From: Clostridiales bacterium
GTDB taxonomy: Bacteria > Bacillota > Clostridia > Oscillospirales > JAAYOS01
Reading direction: 5' to 3'
Length of the DNA: 34,108 nt
NCBI GenBank assembly: GCA_012520195.1
Contig: JAAYOS010000141.1
Span: forward strand, 1-34,108
Shown: one piece after another, positions 17,547-24,602 of the stretch
Position numbering within the stretch: position 1 is the stretch's first letter
Layout of the letters: every line of letters starts with the position of its first letter
Notes under the pieces: generated by a model
What the model was told of the DNA's origin: nothing
What the model saw: only the letters and a program-made list of their open reading frames with translations
Databases searched by the model: none
Position numbers and translations under genes: made by a program

Positions 17547-17583
17547 ACGATAGCACTAGGCAAGAAAGTTGTCAAACGTTTTC
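17547..17583 (-). promoter_or_regulatory. Promoter with LacI-type box, for the deacetylase
   Basis: On the minus strand GAAAACGTTTGACA (17583-17570) contains the -35 TTGACA (17575-17570); a 17-base spacer leads to a weak -10 TATCGT (17552-17547). The centre AAACGTTT is a perfect LacI-type palindrome. Confidence 0.6.
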
Positions 17584-17691
17584 TCTACAGTATTTTCGGA
17601 CTGTTTTGCCGTTCTTGATCGATAAGTAATGGGAAAGTGCTCATTGGCATATAATTCATTAAAGTATGAGGAAATATATGATATGATACTA

Positions 17692-17720
17692 TTGAAAAGA
17701 GAGAGTAGTATATGTAATAT
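17692..17720 (+). promoter_or_regulatory. Promoter of the esterase-acyltransferase operon
   Basis: A -35 TTGAAA (17692-17697), 17-base spacer and -10 TAATAT (17715-17720) lie about 80 bases upstream of the start at 17801. No LacI-type box is present, so this operon is probably outside the esterase regulon. The rest of the 350-base gap holds only the divergent deacetylase promoter. Confidence 0.5.
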
Positions 17721-17800
17721 GAGAGGTATAAAGCACACCCAAATTAGAGATTCGACACGGTTGGACAAATAGTGACTGCATACCGCGGTAAGGAGAATAT

Positions 17801-19990
17801 ATGGCCCTGTCAGCAAAGTTTGTCAAGAAACAGCTAAAGAAGATAAAACCGCTCACCGAGGGTGCGACTATTGAAGTCGCACGTCAACAGCACGATATGA
17901 TAGGCAACCTTATGGTTATTCCTCGCAGATGGAAGGTCAGCTCGAGGACTTACCGTTTTGCAAACTTTTCGGCCTCAATGGTTTATCCGCTCGATGAGAC
18001 GAGAGAGGGGATAATCCTATATCTCCACGGTGGCGGTTACGCATGCGGTGGTTTGGATTATGCCCGTGCATTTGGTACGGTGCTCGCCACCGAGAGTTCA
18101 GTTCGCGTTTTTTGCCCGGCATACCGACTCGCTCCGGAAAACCCATACCCTGCAGCTCTGGATGATGCATTTGTCTCATATAAGTATTTACTCGACGGAG
18201 GCTACGACTCCGAGAAGATTATTCTGTGCGGCGAGAGCGCAGGAGGAGGATTGGCGTATTGCCTCTGCTTGAAGCTGAAAGAAGAGAATCTGCCTCTGCC
18301 GGGCGGTGTCATTACCGTCTCGCCTTGGACCGACCTTACATTATCTGGAGATTCATACAGGTACAACAGAGACTCTGATCCGAATATGACGATCGAGAAG
18401 CTCAATCTATTTGCTAATTACTACACCAGTGATAGGACGAACCCCCTTGTGTCCCCGCTATTTGGGGATCTTGAGGGTATGCCGCCGTCACTTATTTTTG
18501 TAGGCGGAAGCGAGATTATGCTCGATGACTCCAAACTGATGCACCAGAAGCTGTTGGAGGCAGGTTGCATAAGCACACTGATCGTTGCCCCGGATATGTG
18601 GCATGGTTATGTCCTTTATGATCTAAAGGAGTTTCGCTCCGACTATAAGAAGATCAATGCCTTCTTGGATGAACACCTGCCATACCGCCGTAAACTGAGG
18701 TGGATGAAGCTCGACAATGCGGCAAAGATTTATCCCGCAGCCTACAGACATAACAGAAACCATGTTTTCCGAATTTCGGCCACCCTCATTGAGCCGATTG
18801 ATAAACCGGTCCTTCAGTCGGCGCTGGATGTCACTGTCAGGAGGTTTCCGGCATTGGCAGTACGGCTGCGCAGAGGACTATTTTGGTATTACCTTGAAGA
18901 GATACCGAGGGCACCGGAGATCATGGATGAGAAGGGAAGTCCGCTAATGCGGATGCCCTTTGAGAACATAAGAAAATGTGCGTTTCGCGTTATTGTATAC
19001 AGAAACCGTATAGCAGTTGAGTTTTTCCACGCATTGACTGACGGCTCCGGTGCATTGGTGTTCTTGAAGACGCTTGTTGCAGAGTATCTAAAACAGAACT
19101 ACGGCGCTAAGATACCGGCAATTCACGGCGTGCTCGACCGGCTTGAGGTCCCCGATGATGAGGAGACGGAGGATAGCTACCTCAAATACGCGGGTACAGT
19201 GAAAAAGAAGAGAACCGGACCAAAAGCATACCGGCTTGACGGGACCCCGGAAGTTGACGGCTTTCTATATGTAACTACTATGATGACCGACGTTACAAAA
19301 GTGCTTGAGGTGGCCAGGGCAAAAGGTATTACCTTGACCGCACTAATATGCTCTGTCATTATCAAGGCAATTTACGATATTCAGAATGAGAGTACGCCTC
19401 GTAGCAGGCAAAAGCCTGTCATTATCCAGGTGCCAGTAAACCTGAGAAACCTCTTTAAGAGTAAGACTCTTCGAAACTTCTCGCTATATATTACTCCCGG
19501 TATAGATCCAAAGCTCGGTGAGTGGACACTAGATGAAATCTGTAAAACGGTCTACCATCGAATGGCTGCAGAGATATCCGCCAAAGAGATGTCTGCAGGA
19601 ATTGCATCAAACGTCAACAGTGAACAATCACTGATTATCAGAATTCTTCCGCTGTTTTTGAAGAATGCAGTGCTAAAGGCGGCGTACAATGTCATTGGTG
19701 AGGGGCGTGACTGCCTCGCACTTTCAAACCTCGGGGTTGTCAATGTTCCTGAGGAAATGCAACAGTTTATAACTAACATGGATTTTATACTCGGTGCCCG
19801 TCCGAGACACCCTTACAACTGTGGAATGCTCACATATAATAACACGCTGTATCTAAATCTTGCTCGCAATATAAGAGAGCCTAAGCTAGAAAAGAAAATA
19901 TACGAAATACTCAGAGACTTGGGTATAAGAATCAAAGTAGAAAGCAATAACAGCAATGCCCCCGTGCACAGACATACCGCTGTACAGTAA
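17801..19990 (+). CDS. Fusion of an HSL-type esterase and a condensation-superfamily acyltransferase
   Basis: The 729-residue protein has two parts. Residues about 1-295 are an HSL-type esterase: LYLHGGGYACGG (74-84), YRLAPENPYPAALDD, nucleophile elbow CGESAGGG (Ser146), and MWHGYVLYD (His268). Residues about 310-715 resemble alcohol acetyltransferases and PapA-like members of the condensation superfamily, with the active-site pattern FFHALTDGSG (His410, Asp414, Gly415; HxxxDG) and a C-terminal ARPRHPYNCGML region. AAGGAG six bases before ATG 17801 fixes the start. Both active sites look intact. The enzyme could remove an acyl group and place it on another acceptor, but that is inference. It is first in an operon with the next two genes. 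No signal peptide or membrane segment is evident. Confidence 0.8.
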   Translation: MALSAKFVKKQLKKIKPLTEGATIEVARQQHDMIGNLMVIPRRWKVSSRTYRFANFSASMVYPLDETREGIILYLHGGGYACGGLDYARAFGTVLATESSVRVFCPAYRLAPENPYPAALDDAFVSYKYLLDGGYDSEKIILCGESAGGGLAYCLCLKLKEENLPLPGGVITVSPWTDLTLSGDSYRYNRDSDPNMTIEKLNLFANYYTSDRTNPLVSPLFGDLEGMPPSLIFVGGSEIMLDDSKLMHQKLLEAGCISTLIVAPDMWHGYVLYDLKEFRSDYKKINAFLDEHLPYRRKLRWMKLDNAAKIYPAAYRHNRNHVFRISATLIEPIDKPVLQSALDVTVRRFPALAVRLRRGLFWYYLEEIPRAPEIMDEKGSPLMRMPFENIRKCAFRVIVYRNRIAVEFFHALTDGSGALVFLKTLVAEYLKQNYGAKIPAIHGVLDRLEVPDDEETEDSYLKYAGTVKKKRTGPKAYRLDGTPEVDGFLYVTTMMTDVTKVLEVARAKGITLTALICSVIIKAIYDIQNESTPRSRQKPVIIQVPVNLRNLFKSKTLRNFSLYITPGIDPKLGEWTLDEICKTVYHRMAAEISAKEMSAGIASNVNSEQSLIIRILPLFLKNAVLKAAYNVIGEGRDCLALSNLGVVNVPEEMQQFITNMDFILGARPRHPYNCGMLTYNNTLYLNLARNIREPKLEKKIYEILRDLGIRIKVESNNSNAPVHRHTAVQ

Positions 19991-20058
19991 AACCTGGGAA
20001 AAGCGGATTTGCGCTCAGGCAGGGAAAAAGGCAAAGCTGCTCGAAAGGATAGCCAAAG

Positions 20059-20754
20059 ATGTATTGTATAAAATGCGGAGTAGAACTCGCGGAAAGTGAA
20101 AAGAAGTGTCCTCTTTGTAATACAAAGGTCTATCATCCCGACATCGAGATTGAAGACGTGCCTGGACCATACCCTGAGTTTCATAGTGAGTCAGAAAGGG
20201 TTAACAGAGCTGGAGTACTATTTATTATTACAATGTTTTTTGCGCTCGCTTTTATACTGTCGTTTTTTATCGACTGGAGAGCAAACAGGGAGCTTACTTG
20301 GTCGGGATTTGCGACAGGCGGTATTCTGCTTGTATATGTGTGCTTAGTGTTGCCATTTTGGTTTCATAGACCGGATGCTATTGTGCTGGTAAATGTTGAT
20401 TTTGCTGTTGTTGCTCTTTTCCTCCTATATATCAACTTTGCCACCAATGGCTCGTGGTTTCTCGGATTTGCGTTTCCCGTAACACTGGCGGCTGCAGGCA
20501 TAACCACAGGTACGATTGCAGTGGTCCGATATGTGAGGAGAGGATATCTGTTCATAACAGCAGGAGTGTGGGCTGCTCTCGGAGTCTACGCTGTTTTGAT
20601 CGAATATCTTATCAACCGTACCTTCGGAGTTCGGGACCGGCTGATTTGGTCGCCGTATCCCTTTATTGCATGCGTAATGATTGGAGCTACATTCCTTGTA
20701 ATAGCAATTTCCCGGCCTCTGCGCGACTCACTGTACAAGAAGTTCTTCATCTGA
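20059..20754 (+). CDS. Zinc-ribbon membrane protein (DUF6320-like)
   Basis: The 231-residue protein begins with a zinc ribbon of two CxxC pairs (Cys3, Cys6, Cys17, Cys20). A short hydrophilic linker and about six hydrophobic segments (about 51-70, 83-103, 110-128, 133-155, 165-183, 205-222) follow. I recall DUF6320 proteins of this build beside acetyltransferases, but cannot check the match. It lies 68 bases after the fusion gene and before the RsiV-like gene, and is probably cotranscribed; AAGGATAGCC precedes the ATG. A role as membrane partner of the acyltransferase is plausible but not shown. Confidence 0.7.
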   Translation: MYCIKCGVELAESEKKCPLCNTKVYHPDIEIEDVPGPYPEFHSESERVNRAGVLFIITMFFALAFILSFFIDWRANRELTWSGFATGGILLVYVCLVLPFWFHRPDAIVLVNVDFAVVALFLLYINFATNGSWFLGFAFPVTLAAAGITTGTIAVVRYVRRGYLFITAGVWAALGVYAVLIEYLINRTFGVRDRLIWSPYPFIACVMIGATFLVIAISRPLRDSLYKKFFI

Positions 20755-20807
20755 ACTCTCAACACCTTTACACCAGTAACTGCATAGATTGGTGTGAGGT
20801 GATAGTG

Positions 20808-21491
20808 TTGGAAAGAAGCGCAACAGTTGTAAACAACCTTATACTTGAGGATAATTTGACATATCGGGGTGTAACTGTGCTCCACTACAGGATAAACTAT
20901 CCTGAATTCAGCTCGGAAAAATATCCCCGTTCGACTAAATCCATAAGCAATTACTATAGCCGCATAGCGAGGCAATTTCAGCGCTTTATCGAGACCGAGA
21001 TATACAGGATGGCTGTAGAGGAATATAGAAATGCTGTTGAAAACGGGTATCCAGTAAGAGTATTTGATGTGGTGCAGTCCTATGAGGTAACGTATAATGT
21101 GTCATGTATCATTAGTCTCTATTTTGACAGGTACGTTTACACGGGAGGAGCACACGGGGTCACAGGGCGCACATCGCATACTTGGGATCTCCAAAGAAAC
21201 AGGCAAATCACCCTCGAGGAGCTCTTTAAGTGCGATACAGATATGAAGGAGTACTTGATGGAGTGTATTGAGCGGCAGATATCCAGGGAGCCCGATATAT
21301 ATTTTGAGGACTATCGTGAGCGGATTTCACAGTATTTTCGTGAGGAGAATTTCTATTGTGAGCCGAGCGGTGTCGTGATATATTACCAACAGTATGACAT
21401 TGCGCCCTACTCGTCGGGAATCAGAACATTCCTTATTCCATATAATTGTTTTACCGACCCATCAATGCTCTGTGTTAATGTTGTGCGGTAG
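20808..21491 (+). CDS. DUF4163/DUF3298 (RsiV-like) domain protein
   Basis: The 227-residue protein contains the DUF3298 signature YTGGAHGVTGRTSHTWDL followed by ITLEELF, as in the extracellular domain of the anti-sigma factor RsiV and related proteins. No signal peptide or membrane segment is visible, unlike RsiV, so this is the bare domain and no sigma factor gene lies nearby. The frame is open far upstream through the preceding gene; GAGGTG at 20796-20801 favours TTG 20808 as the start, with GTG 20805 as the alternative. It is 53 bases after the zinc-ribbon membrane protein and likely last in that operon. Confidence 0.75.
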   Translation: MERSATVVNNLILEDNLTYRGVTVLHYRINYPEFSSEKYPRSTKSISNYYSRIARQFQRFIETEIYRMAVEEYRNAVENGYPVRVFDVVQSYEVTYNVSCIISLYFDRYVYTGGAHGVTGRTSHTWDLQRNRQITLEELFKCDTDMKEYLMECIERQISREPDIYFEDYRERISQYFREENFYCEPSGVVIYYQQYDIAPYSSGIRTFLIPYNCFTDPSMLCVNVVR

Positions 21492-21532
21492 ACAATTTGG
21501 CTTGCGGCCTTACTGTGTTCTGGTGAAATTGA

Positions 21533-21565
21533 GATGTGGGGCGCGATTTTTGCACCCCACATTTC
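21533..21565 (+). terminator. Probable terminator after the DUF3298 gene
   Basis: ATGTGGGG and CCCCACAT form an 8-bp stem about 42 bases after the stop at 21491, with a loop of 14 bases. The tail is only ATTTCC, so termination strength is uncertain. Confidence 0.5.
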
Positions 21566-21647
21566 CGATATAAGATATTTTCTTGGGTTAAGCTTGGAGT
21601 TATTACGAAAACCGTTATGTATCTTACGGACTAACTATAGTTTGTAG

Positions 21648-21941
21648 CTAGACAGCGTTGTAAACTACAGCTGCAATCGAGTCGAACGGGATGTCTACGT
21701 TAGATCCTATACTACAGATCCTGCAGCGGGATCTTCTCCCGCGGCCGCCACAGTTGCAGTCTGAGCCGAGAGCACATCCGGGTGCCGGACCAATGTTCGT
21801 AATAAGACGTACAAAGTCATCTGACACCCCGAGTATGACGCCGGTAAATCCGCAGCCGGATTGTCCGCCGGTCTTTGTATAGATAGTTACGGTCTCGCCG
21901 ATATGCCTACAAAAGTCGGTAAAGAAGTTGTTTCCATTCAT
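21648..21941 (-). CDS. Small conserved Cys-rich protein of unknown function
   Basis: This is a 97-residue protein with a regular design: an opening NNFFTDFCRHIGETVTIYT, a GxSGCGFTGVILGVSDDFVRLIT core, a Cys/Gly/Arg-rich insert (about 53-76) and a closing DIPFDSIAAVVYNAV. The alternating hydrophobic pattern suggests a small beta-barrel (Sm-like) fold with a cysteine loop. I recall similar small proteins in Clostridia but know no function. The ATG at 21941 has no close ribosome site; AAGGAG lies about 14 bases away. On the same strand CATACTAT (22011-22004) resembles a sporulation sigma -10, so a spore role is possible but unproven. Confidence 0.65.
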   Translation of the reverse strand: MNGNNFFTDFCRHIGETVTIYTKTGGQSGCGFTGVILGVSDDFVRLITNIGPAPGCALGSDCNCGGRGRRSRCRICSIGSNVDIPFDSIAAVVYNAV

Positions 21942-22056
21942 ATACCTGCAGAGACTCCTTTCATGAAAGTTGATACTACCTGCCTAATTTGCAGTCTCGA
22001 TATATAGTATGACGTATCTTGTCGAATTGTTATAGAGGGGGTTTCGAATATTTTTC

Positions 22057-22085
22057 TTTACTTCCGATAAATGATGTGGTATGAT
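22057..22085 (+). promoter_or_regulatory. Promoter of the shikimate operon leader
   Basis: A -35 TTTACT (22057-22062), a 17-base spacer and a -10 TATGAT (22080-22085) lie 46 bases before the leader-peptide ATG. This would give a leader transcript of about 220 bases before the first structural gene. Confidence 0.65.
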
Positions 22086-22131
22086 ATCTGAAATATCTAG
22101 CAATGCAAATATTGGGACCCGGGAGAATAGC

Positions 22132-22224
22132 ATGGATAATCGTCTCTTTACAGCAGCATACTTTTATTTTGGGCTTTATTACTTTATTAATAAAGCTTAT
22201 TTGGGTTATGCTGCAAATGGATGA
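22132..22224 (+). CDS. Phe/Tyr-rich attenuator leader peptide (30 residues)
   Basis: ATG 22132 is preceded by GGGAG at a good distance and opens a 30-codon frame ending in TGA 22222. Ten of the 30 residues are Phe or Tyr, including the run YFYFGLYYF (codons 10-18); two further Tyr codons follow. It lies between the operon promoter and a terminator hairpin just before DAHP synthase. This is the layout of a ribosome-mediated attenuator sensing charged tRNA-Phe and tRNA-Tyr. It is too short for ordinary gene callers. No Trp codon is present. Confidence 0.8.
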   Translation: MDNRLFTAAYFYFGLYYFINKAYLGYAANG

Positions 22225-22291
22225 AAGAGTGTGTATTCTCACATAAACGAGTAATACGGCTCCGCAGCCTAACCGCTGCGGGGCTCTTTTT
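22153..22291 (+). promoter_or_regulatory. Transcription attenuator: mutually exclusive pairings and terminator
   Basis: Four segments fit the classical scheme. Segment 1 GCAGCATA (22153-22160), inside the leader frame, pairs perfectly with segment 2 TATGCTGC (22207-22214). Segment 2, extended as GGTTATGCTGC (22204-22214), pairs 10 of 11 with segment 3 GCAGCCTAACC (22264-22274). Segment 3 overlaps the left arm of the terminator: CCGCAGC (22262-22268) with GCTGCGG (22275-22281), extended by GGCT/GGCT wobble pairs, then CTCTTTTT. Ribosomes stalled on the aromatic codons (22159-22209) would cover segment 1, let 2 pair with 3 and prevent termination. In Phe/Tyr plenty, 1:2 and 3:4 form and transcription stops. 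Confidence 0.8.
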
Positions 22292-22311
22292 ATAGAACGG
22301 AGAGAGTGATT

Positions 22312-23313
22312 ATGGTAATTCTTCTTAAGAAAAACCCGGAAAAGAGTCAGCTTGAGAATCTCATCAAATGGCTTGAAAGCAGAAATATTGAGATCCATTA
22401 CTCGGAGGGCAGGACCCGGACCATTCTAGGTCTGGTTGGTGATACGTCACTGGTTGACATCGACCTCCTGCTAGCGCTCGATATTGTTGAGGATGTTAAG
22501 CGCATTACCGAGCCGTATAAGAATGCGAATAGGCAGTTCCATCCCGAAGATCTGGTTATTGATATCCAAGGTGTCAAGGTTGGAGGCGGTCACTTTCTGA
22601 TGATAGCCGGCCCCTGTTCCATTGAATCTCAAGAGCAGCTTCTGGAGGTGGCCGAGAGTGTGAAGAAGTCGGGAGCAAACATGCTCCGGGGTGGTGCCTT
22701 TAAGCCCAGGACATCGCCATATGCATTTCAGGGACTTCGTGAGCAGGGTCTAAAAATTCTGTTGGATGTAAAGAAAGCAGTGGATATTCCTGTTGTGACC
22801 GAGATTATGGATATATCACAACTCCCGCTTTTCGAAGAGGTGGACGTTATCCAGGTCGGTGCAAGGAACATGCAGAACTTTGAGCTTCTGAAGGAGCTGG
22901 GCAGGATGCCAAAACCAGTTCTGTTGAAGCGGGGGCTCTCTGCGACGCTGCAGGAACTCCTGATGAGTGCGGAATACATTATGTCAGGAGGAAACGAGAA
23001 CGTAATTCTCTGTGAGAGGGGAATACGCACCTTTGAAACAGCGACCAGAAATACTCTTGACCTCTCCGCTGTGCCAATGTTAAAAGAACTTTCCCACCTG
23101 CCGGTAATCGTAGATCCGAGTCACGCAACAGGGATCTCAAAGCTGGTAAAGCCCATGGCTCTTGCTGCTGTTGCCTGTGGGGCAGACGGACTTATAATTG
23201 AGGTGCATAATGACCCGGCCCATGCACTGTGTGACGGGCCTCAATCATTGACCCCCCGTGCATTTGACGAGCTCAACCAAAACATACAGCAAATTCTGCC
23301 GTACGCATATTAA
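22312..23313 (+). CDS. aroF: 3-deoxy-7-phosphoheptulonate (DAHP) synthase
   Basis: This enzyme joins phosphoenolpyruvate and erythrose 4-phosphate in the first step of aromatic amino-acid synthesis. The 333-residue protein is the single-domain-plus-regulatory (type I beta) form: residues about 1-70 are a ferredoxin-like N-terminal domain, then a TIM barrel with AGPCSIES (99-106), [32 protein letters not shown] and [20 protein letters not shown] 22312 is preferred over the in-frame GTG 22306 because GGAGAG at 22299 is at a normal distance. It is the first structural gene of the shikimate operon, directly after the attenuator. Confidence 0.95.
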   Translation: MVILLKKNPEKSQLENLIKWLESRNIEIHYSEGRTRTILGLVGDTSLVDIDLLLALDIVEDVKRITEPYKNANRQFHPEDLVIDIQGVKVGGGHFLMIAGPCSIESQEQLLEVAESVKKSGANMLRGGAFKPRTSPYAFQGLREQGLKILLDVKKAVDIPVVTEIMDISQLPLFEEVDVIQVGARNMQNFELLKELGRMPKPVLLKRGLSATLQELLMSAEYIMSGGNENVILCERGIRTFETATRNTLDLSAVPMLKELSHLPVIVDPSHATGISKLVKPMALAAVACGADGLIIEVHNDPAHALCDGPQSLTPRAFDELNQNIQQILPYAY

Positions 23314-23378
23314 TACAGCGGATAAAGCGAATCATTATTTCCTACAAGGATTCTTGAGAAGATGGAGGAGTGTCTGTC

Positions 23379-24434
23379 GTGGTAAGGATTACAGTGGAGG
23401 CCTCGTCAAATTACGACGTTCTGATTGCGGAGGGTCTGCTTGGAGAGACAGGCAGTCTCGCTGCAGAAGTGGTGCCGCCTTGTAAGGTGCTTGTTGCGTC
23501 TGATGACATTGTCACAGCACTCTACAGCGACACTGTTGTGCATTCTCTTCAGGATGCAGGGTTTGAGGTTGAACAGTTTACATTCCCTCATGGCGAGAAG
23601 TCAAAGAACCTGCAAACCCTCAATTCTCTCCTTGAATATGCTGCGAAAAAGCAGCTTACAAGGCAGAGTTTGTTTGTTGCTCTGGGCGGAGGCATTACAG
23701 GTGACTTGACAGGATTTGCTGCGGCTGTGTATCAGCGCGGAGCAGGCTATATACAGATACCCACAACCTTTCTGGCTGCAATCGATTCATCTGTCGGAGG
23801 CAAGACTGCAGTTAATCTTGACGCAGGCAAGAACCTGGCAGGAGCGTTTTTTCAGCCCAGGCTGGTTATTTGCGATCTAGCGACGTTTGAAACACTCCCT
23901 TCCGAAGTGTTTAGTGACGGTGCCGCGGAAGCAGTCAAGTACGGCATGATTTCAGACTATGAGCTGTTTCTTAAGTTGGAGGCCGGCATTACAATTAGTA
24001 ACCTTCAGGATATAGTAGCAAGATGTGTAGATATAAAACGCCAGATTGTTGCACGCGATGAGTATGATCGCGGCGAGCGGCAGCTACTCAACTATGGTCA
24101 TACTTTCGGACATGGTATAGAGAAGTGCAGTGGGTACACCATTTCACACGGACACGCAGTAGCGATTGGTATGGTTATGGCAGCGAGGGCTGCGGAAAGA
24201 CTCGGTATTGCAGAGGAAGAGTGCTCCGACAGACTTGCCGCGGCTCTTCATAAATACGGGTTACCCGTATACAGCCCCTTCGAGACTAATGAACTCACAT
24301 CAGCGATTCTCACTGACAAAAAAAGAGCTGGCGATACGCTTACAGTAGTTCTACCAGAAAGGCCGGGGCGCTGCATACTACACAAACTGCCTGTTGATGA
24401 CATTGAGAGACTTGTGAGTCTAAGCTTGGAATGA
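23379..24434 (+). CDS. aroB: 3-dehydroquinate synthase
   Basis: This enzyme cyclises DAHP to 3-dehydroquinate with NAD and a divalent metal. The 351-residue protein has HGEKSKN, ALGGGITGDLTGFAA with YQRG, the DSSVGGKTAVNL segment, AEAVKYGMI, the metal-ligand region LNYGHTFGHGIE and DKKRAGDTLT. A GTG at 23370 is in frame, but GGAGGAG at 23364-23370 runs into it, so GTG 23379, eight bases after the site, is the better start. It is the second gene of the operon, 65 bases after DAHP synthase. Length is normal. Confidence 0.95.
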   Translation: MVRITVEASSNYDVLIAEGLLGETGSLAAEVVPPCKVLVASDDIVTALYSDTVVHSLQDAGFEVEQFTFPHGEKSKNLQTLNSLLEYAAKKQLTRQSLFVALGGGITGDLTGFAAAVYQRGAGYIQIPTTFLAAIDSSVGGKTAVNLDAGKNLAGAFFQPRLVICDLATFETLPSEVFSDGAAEAVKYGMISDYELFLKLEAGITISNLQDIVARCVDIKRQIVARDEYDRGERQLLNYGHTFGHGIEKCSGYTISHGHAVAIGMVMAARAAERLGIAEEECSDRLAAALHKYGLPVYSPFETNELTSAILTDKKRAGDTLTVVLPERPGRCILHKLPVDDIERLVSLSLE

Positions 24435-24602
24435 GTTAAGGGATAGATATTAGAAGATATTTGAAGATATATAAGTTATATAAGATATATAAAACTTGAA
24501 GACATTCAGGATATGAGAGATACAACATTTGAAGAGATAGAGATAGATAAGAAGTATATTGGATGAAGATATTGATAAGAAAAGAGAGAAAGGGGTTACA
24601 GC
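24435..24602. other. Purine-rich, low-complexity spacer within the shikimate operon
   Basis: This 168-base gap between aroB and aroA is very AT- and purine-rich, with many near-repeats of GAAGATAT and ATATAAG and almost no C. It encodes no open frame of note and lacks a promoter or hairpin. All other gaps in the operon are shorter or overlapping, so the stretch stands out. Confidence 0.6.

Noticed and set aside
4546-17583. The shared boxes as CcpA cre sites
   Set aside because: The best sites fit only partly: the right half is shifted by one base relative to the cre consensus. A LacI-specific operator is the better fit, although CcpA, being from the same family, cannot be excluded.
22209-22243. 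The second short frame MLQMDERVCILT as the leader peptide
   Set aside because: It has no aromatic enrichment or ribosome site; the overlapping frame from 22132 has both and lies in the right place for the stems.
22030-22398. A 122-codon minus-strand open frame covering the shikimate leader
   Set aside because: It runs opposite to the promoter, leader peptide, terminator and DAHP synthase gene and has no ribosome site or family resemblance.
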